In this document: positions 62,046-64,000 of the stretch, in pieces
Numbering within the stretch: the stretch's first letter is position 1
Layout: every line of letters starts with the position of its first letter
NCBI GenBank assembly: GCA_035582835.1
Contig: JAYKAV010003077.1
Coordinates: 1-64,000 of the forward strand
Length of the DNA: 64,000 nucleotides
Reading direction: 5' to 3'
Source of the DNA: Phoebastria nigripes
Lineage: Eukaryota > Chordata > Aves > Procellariiformes > Diomedeidae
Notes under the pieces: generated by a model
Seen by the model: only the letters and a program-made list of their open reading frames with translations
The model's database searches: none
Told to the model about the DNA's origin: nothing
Translations under genes and position numbers: made by a program

Positions 62046-64000
62046 CCGACTCCCCGTCCCTTCACCTTGCGATTGCAGCGGCAAACCTGCTCACTCGAGA
62101 AAGGCTCATTTGCCCAACAGGCAGCCCTTCCACAAACCCGAAAGAGACTTTCTGTGACTGTCAGGCCAAAAGCCTGAAGATGATGGTTGGCCAGTGTGTC
62201 ACCATCAGCTTAAATACTGCACACAAAGGAAAGAACATCCCCTCTTTGTTTTAATTGCACAAGAATTAGCTCAAAGCATCAAGCCTCCTCTCATTCCCCT
62301 CAAAAGAGAACTGTTAGTTTGGAGTCAAACACATACAGCACTCTGCATTTCCAGAGTTAGACACAAGGAATTCAACTGATTCTAGTAAAACCCAAACAAC
62401 TAGACACATTGCACTGGGACTGAGAGCTACTCTTGATCCATCATTAGCTCTGGAGACTTTGTACCAAGGCTGGCAGAAAGCTGGAAAAGACTGATCACTG
62501 CATCAGGAGAAAATAAAGTTGGTGAAGTTTTAGGGCACAAAAACTTGCCACTTCTGCCCGAGAGCCTCTGTCTAGGTACAGACAAGATGGACGTTTGTTT
62601 GGCTTTCCCTCCCAGGTCACTTGACTGGAGGATCCTCCAAGCCTATCGGGGACAGAAATTTTCTCACCTTGACGAACGACTGCTCATCCTTGGGAAACCT
62701 GAGGCATGGGCACCTCCACCTCCTGCACTGAAGAGAAAATCTGGCAAATCTGCTCAGAGACCAACCCTGGGGAGTGCCACATGCTGGCACTTTGCAAGGG
62801 ATTACCACGAGAGGAATGTTTTCTCTGTTTGCAGGTGATGACAGACTGTTTTTTTGGAAGGTTACTGTAGTCTCACCATTTCTAGACTAAGGTCACAGCA
62901 TTTATGAGATGCCAAGGTGGAGGAGATCCGCTTCCTCGTCAGGTCACGAACTTGAGAAAAGTATGCCTTGAAACTTAAAGTAGGTTCACAACTAGGAAAG
63001 TTTGGGAACTGAGGGTTGAATGCTTTCAGCCTTGGGAAAAGGGGTTCATTTCTCTGCTGTATCACTGATCCCTCAGCTTTCCCTGTGCTTCAGTTCTTGA
63101 CCTGTGACCAGGGCATAACAGCACTTCCTCATCTCTCCCAGGGTGCTCCATACAAAATTCACTTAAAAAGCAGAGTAAGATCACAAATTACAGTCCTACC
63201 AGCACTTACAATATACAAATGCTTCAAAAAGTCTTAGAGAGTATATTCAGCCTTGTCCCTTCCTCACCATGGGGTGCACCGTTTGCCACCCTGGCAGACT
63301 GTGGATAGCTCCAGATACAGGCAAACAACAAAAGCCACCAAATCCCCCTAAGTCCTGCCTAAAAAAAAAAAACCCGAACAAACCCTAAATCCACCAGTGG
63401 AACAGCACGCAGATGGTCAAATGCTGTCTAGTGAAACAAATAAGCAGGGCTGCTACTTCTCTGTTGAGCTGCATCTTGCTTTTAGAGACCAACCTAAAAT
63501 GTCAGTGAATCATTCCATCATTTCAGCCAGAAAAGCTTTTTTAATGAGAGCGAGTTGATAAGAGCGAGCCATGGTATCTATCTGCTCATCTATCTCAGAC
63601 TTTGGAAACTGCTAGGAAGCAGCCAAGANGTAATAAATTTAAAGGAGGAAATCATGGCCAGTCAAGTGGTTCAGGAAGAGATGTCTGGGCTTTCTCACCA
63701 CAGGCTGCGAAACAAAAATAGATATCGATACACACCCATCTGCTGGAGGAAACAGTGAAAAATATGTATTATTTATGCAGTATTTCTTTAAATAGGAGCA
63801 AGCAGAGAAAGTGGACCAAAAGACTTTATGTGGCAGGTTACAAACATAAGGAATAATANGTGCTATCAAGATTTGCAAACCCACTCAACATATGAGCTCT
63901 AAGGAGAAGCTAAAGTGCTCCTTTCCCCAGGTGACACAAACCAGATCTCGGAATATTACATATTTCTCATCCCTCCCTCCCTTCCCCCAAAAGCTTTAGC

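Larger units (their letters stand above)
22841..64000 (-). other. CASTOR2: Probable large CASTOR2 intron (5' exons not found)
   Basis: The acceptor CTTTGCAG at its low end is certain. The expected upstream exon, encoding a CKFFSLTETPEDY-like block and VDEEGF, was searched for by eye in reverse-complement codon patterns and not found. The exon with the MELHILEH start was not seen either. The region has no recognisable exon of another gene; open frames here lack family similarity that I can name. It carries the CR1, MIR and simple repeats listed separately. That it is a single intron is inference. Confidence 0.6.

Noticed and set aside
1..64000. CRISPR arrays, operons, phage or bacterial mobile islands
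   Set aside because: No spaced direct repeats or packed genes are present. The split gene and CR1/MIR repeats show vertebrate nuclear DNA.

Overview
The window is vertebrate nuclear DNA, most likely from a bird. Three things point this way: two well-preserved 3' ends of CR1-type LINE elements that end in the ATTCTATG-type tail typical of avian CR1, several old MIR-like SINE remnants, and a split gene with classical GT..AG introns. There is no bacterial-style gene packing. Most long open frames here are chance frames in GC-rich or repeat DNA.

One protein-coding gene can be read with confidence: CASTOR2 (old name GATSL2), on the minus strand. Seven consecutive coding exons lie at 22840-22647, 21861-21729, 20378-20255, 19665-19555, 17773-17691, 16218-16124 and 12030-11965 (stop). 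Spliced, they encode residues 62-329 of a 329-residue protein. All phases agree and every junction has GT..AG borders. The exons for about the first 61 residues (ACT1) and the promoter were not found, so they probably lie beyond 64000. If so, 22841-64000 is more than 41 kb of one large intron.

Layout: 1 to about 11960 is downstream flank plus 3' UTR, GC- and CpG-rich in its first 3 kb and again near 7.2-7.4 kb. 11965-22840 is the 3' part of CASTOR2. 22841-64000 is repeat-bearing, probably intronic DNA. It holds a CR1 copy at 30604-31330 (same strand as the gene), MIR-like remnants, G/C and A homopolymers, an AT-rich microsatellite near 56.5 kb, and faint LINE-RT-like traces at 57.7-59.3 kb. 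A second CR1 copy at 18555-18963 is in the opposite orientation and sits inside a CASTOR2 intron.

By family knowledge, CASTOR2 is a cytosolic ACT-domain protein that pairs with itself or CASTOR1 and binds GATOR2 upstream of mTORC1. The most interesting inference is that the two closely similar, inverted CR1 copies flank the block of four exons 22840-19555. That arrangement can favour back-splicing into a circular RNA. I found no unknown multi-gene system.
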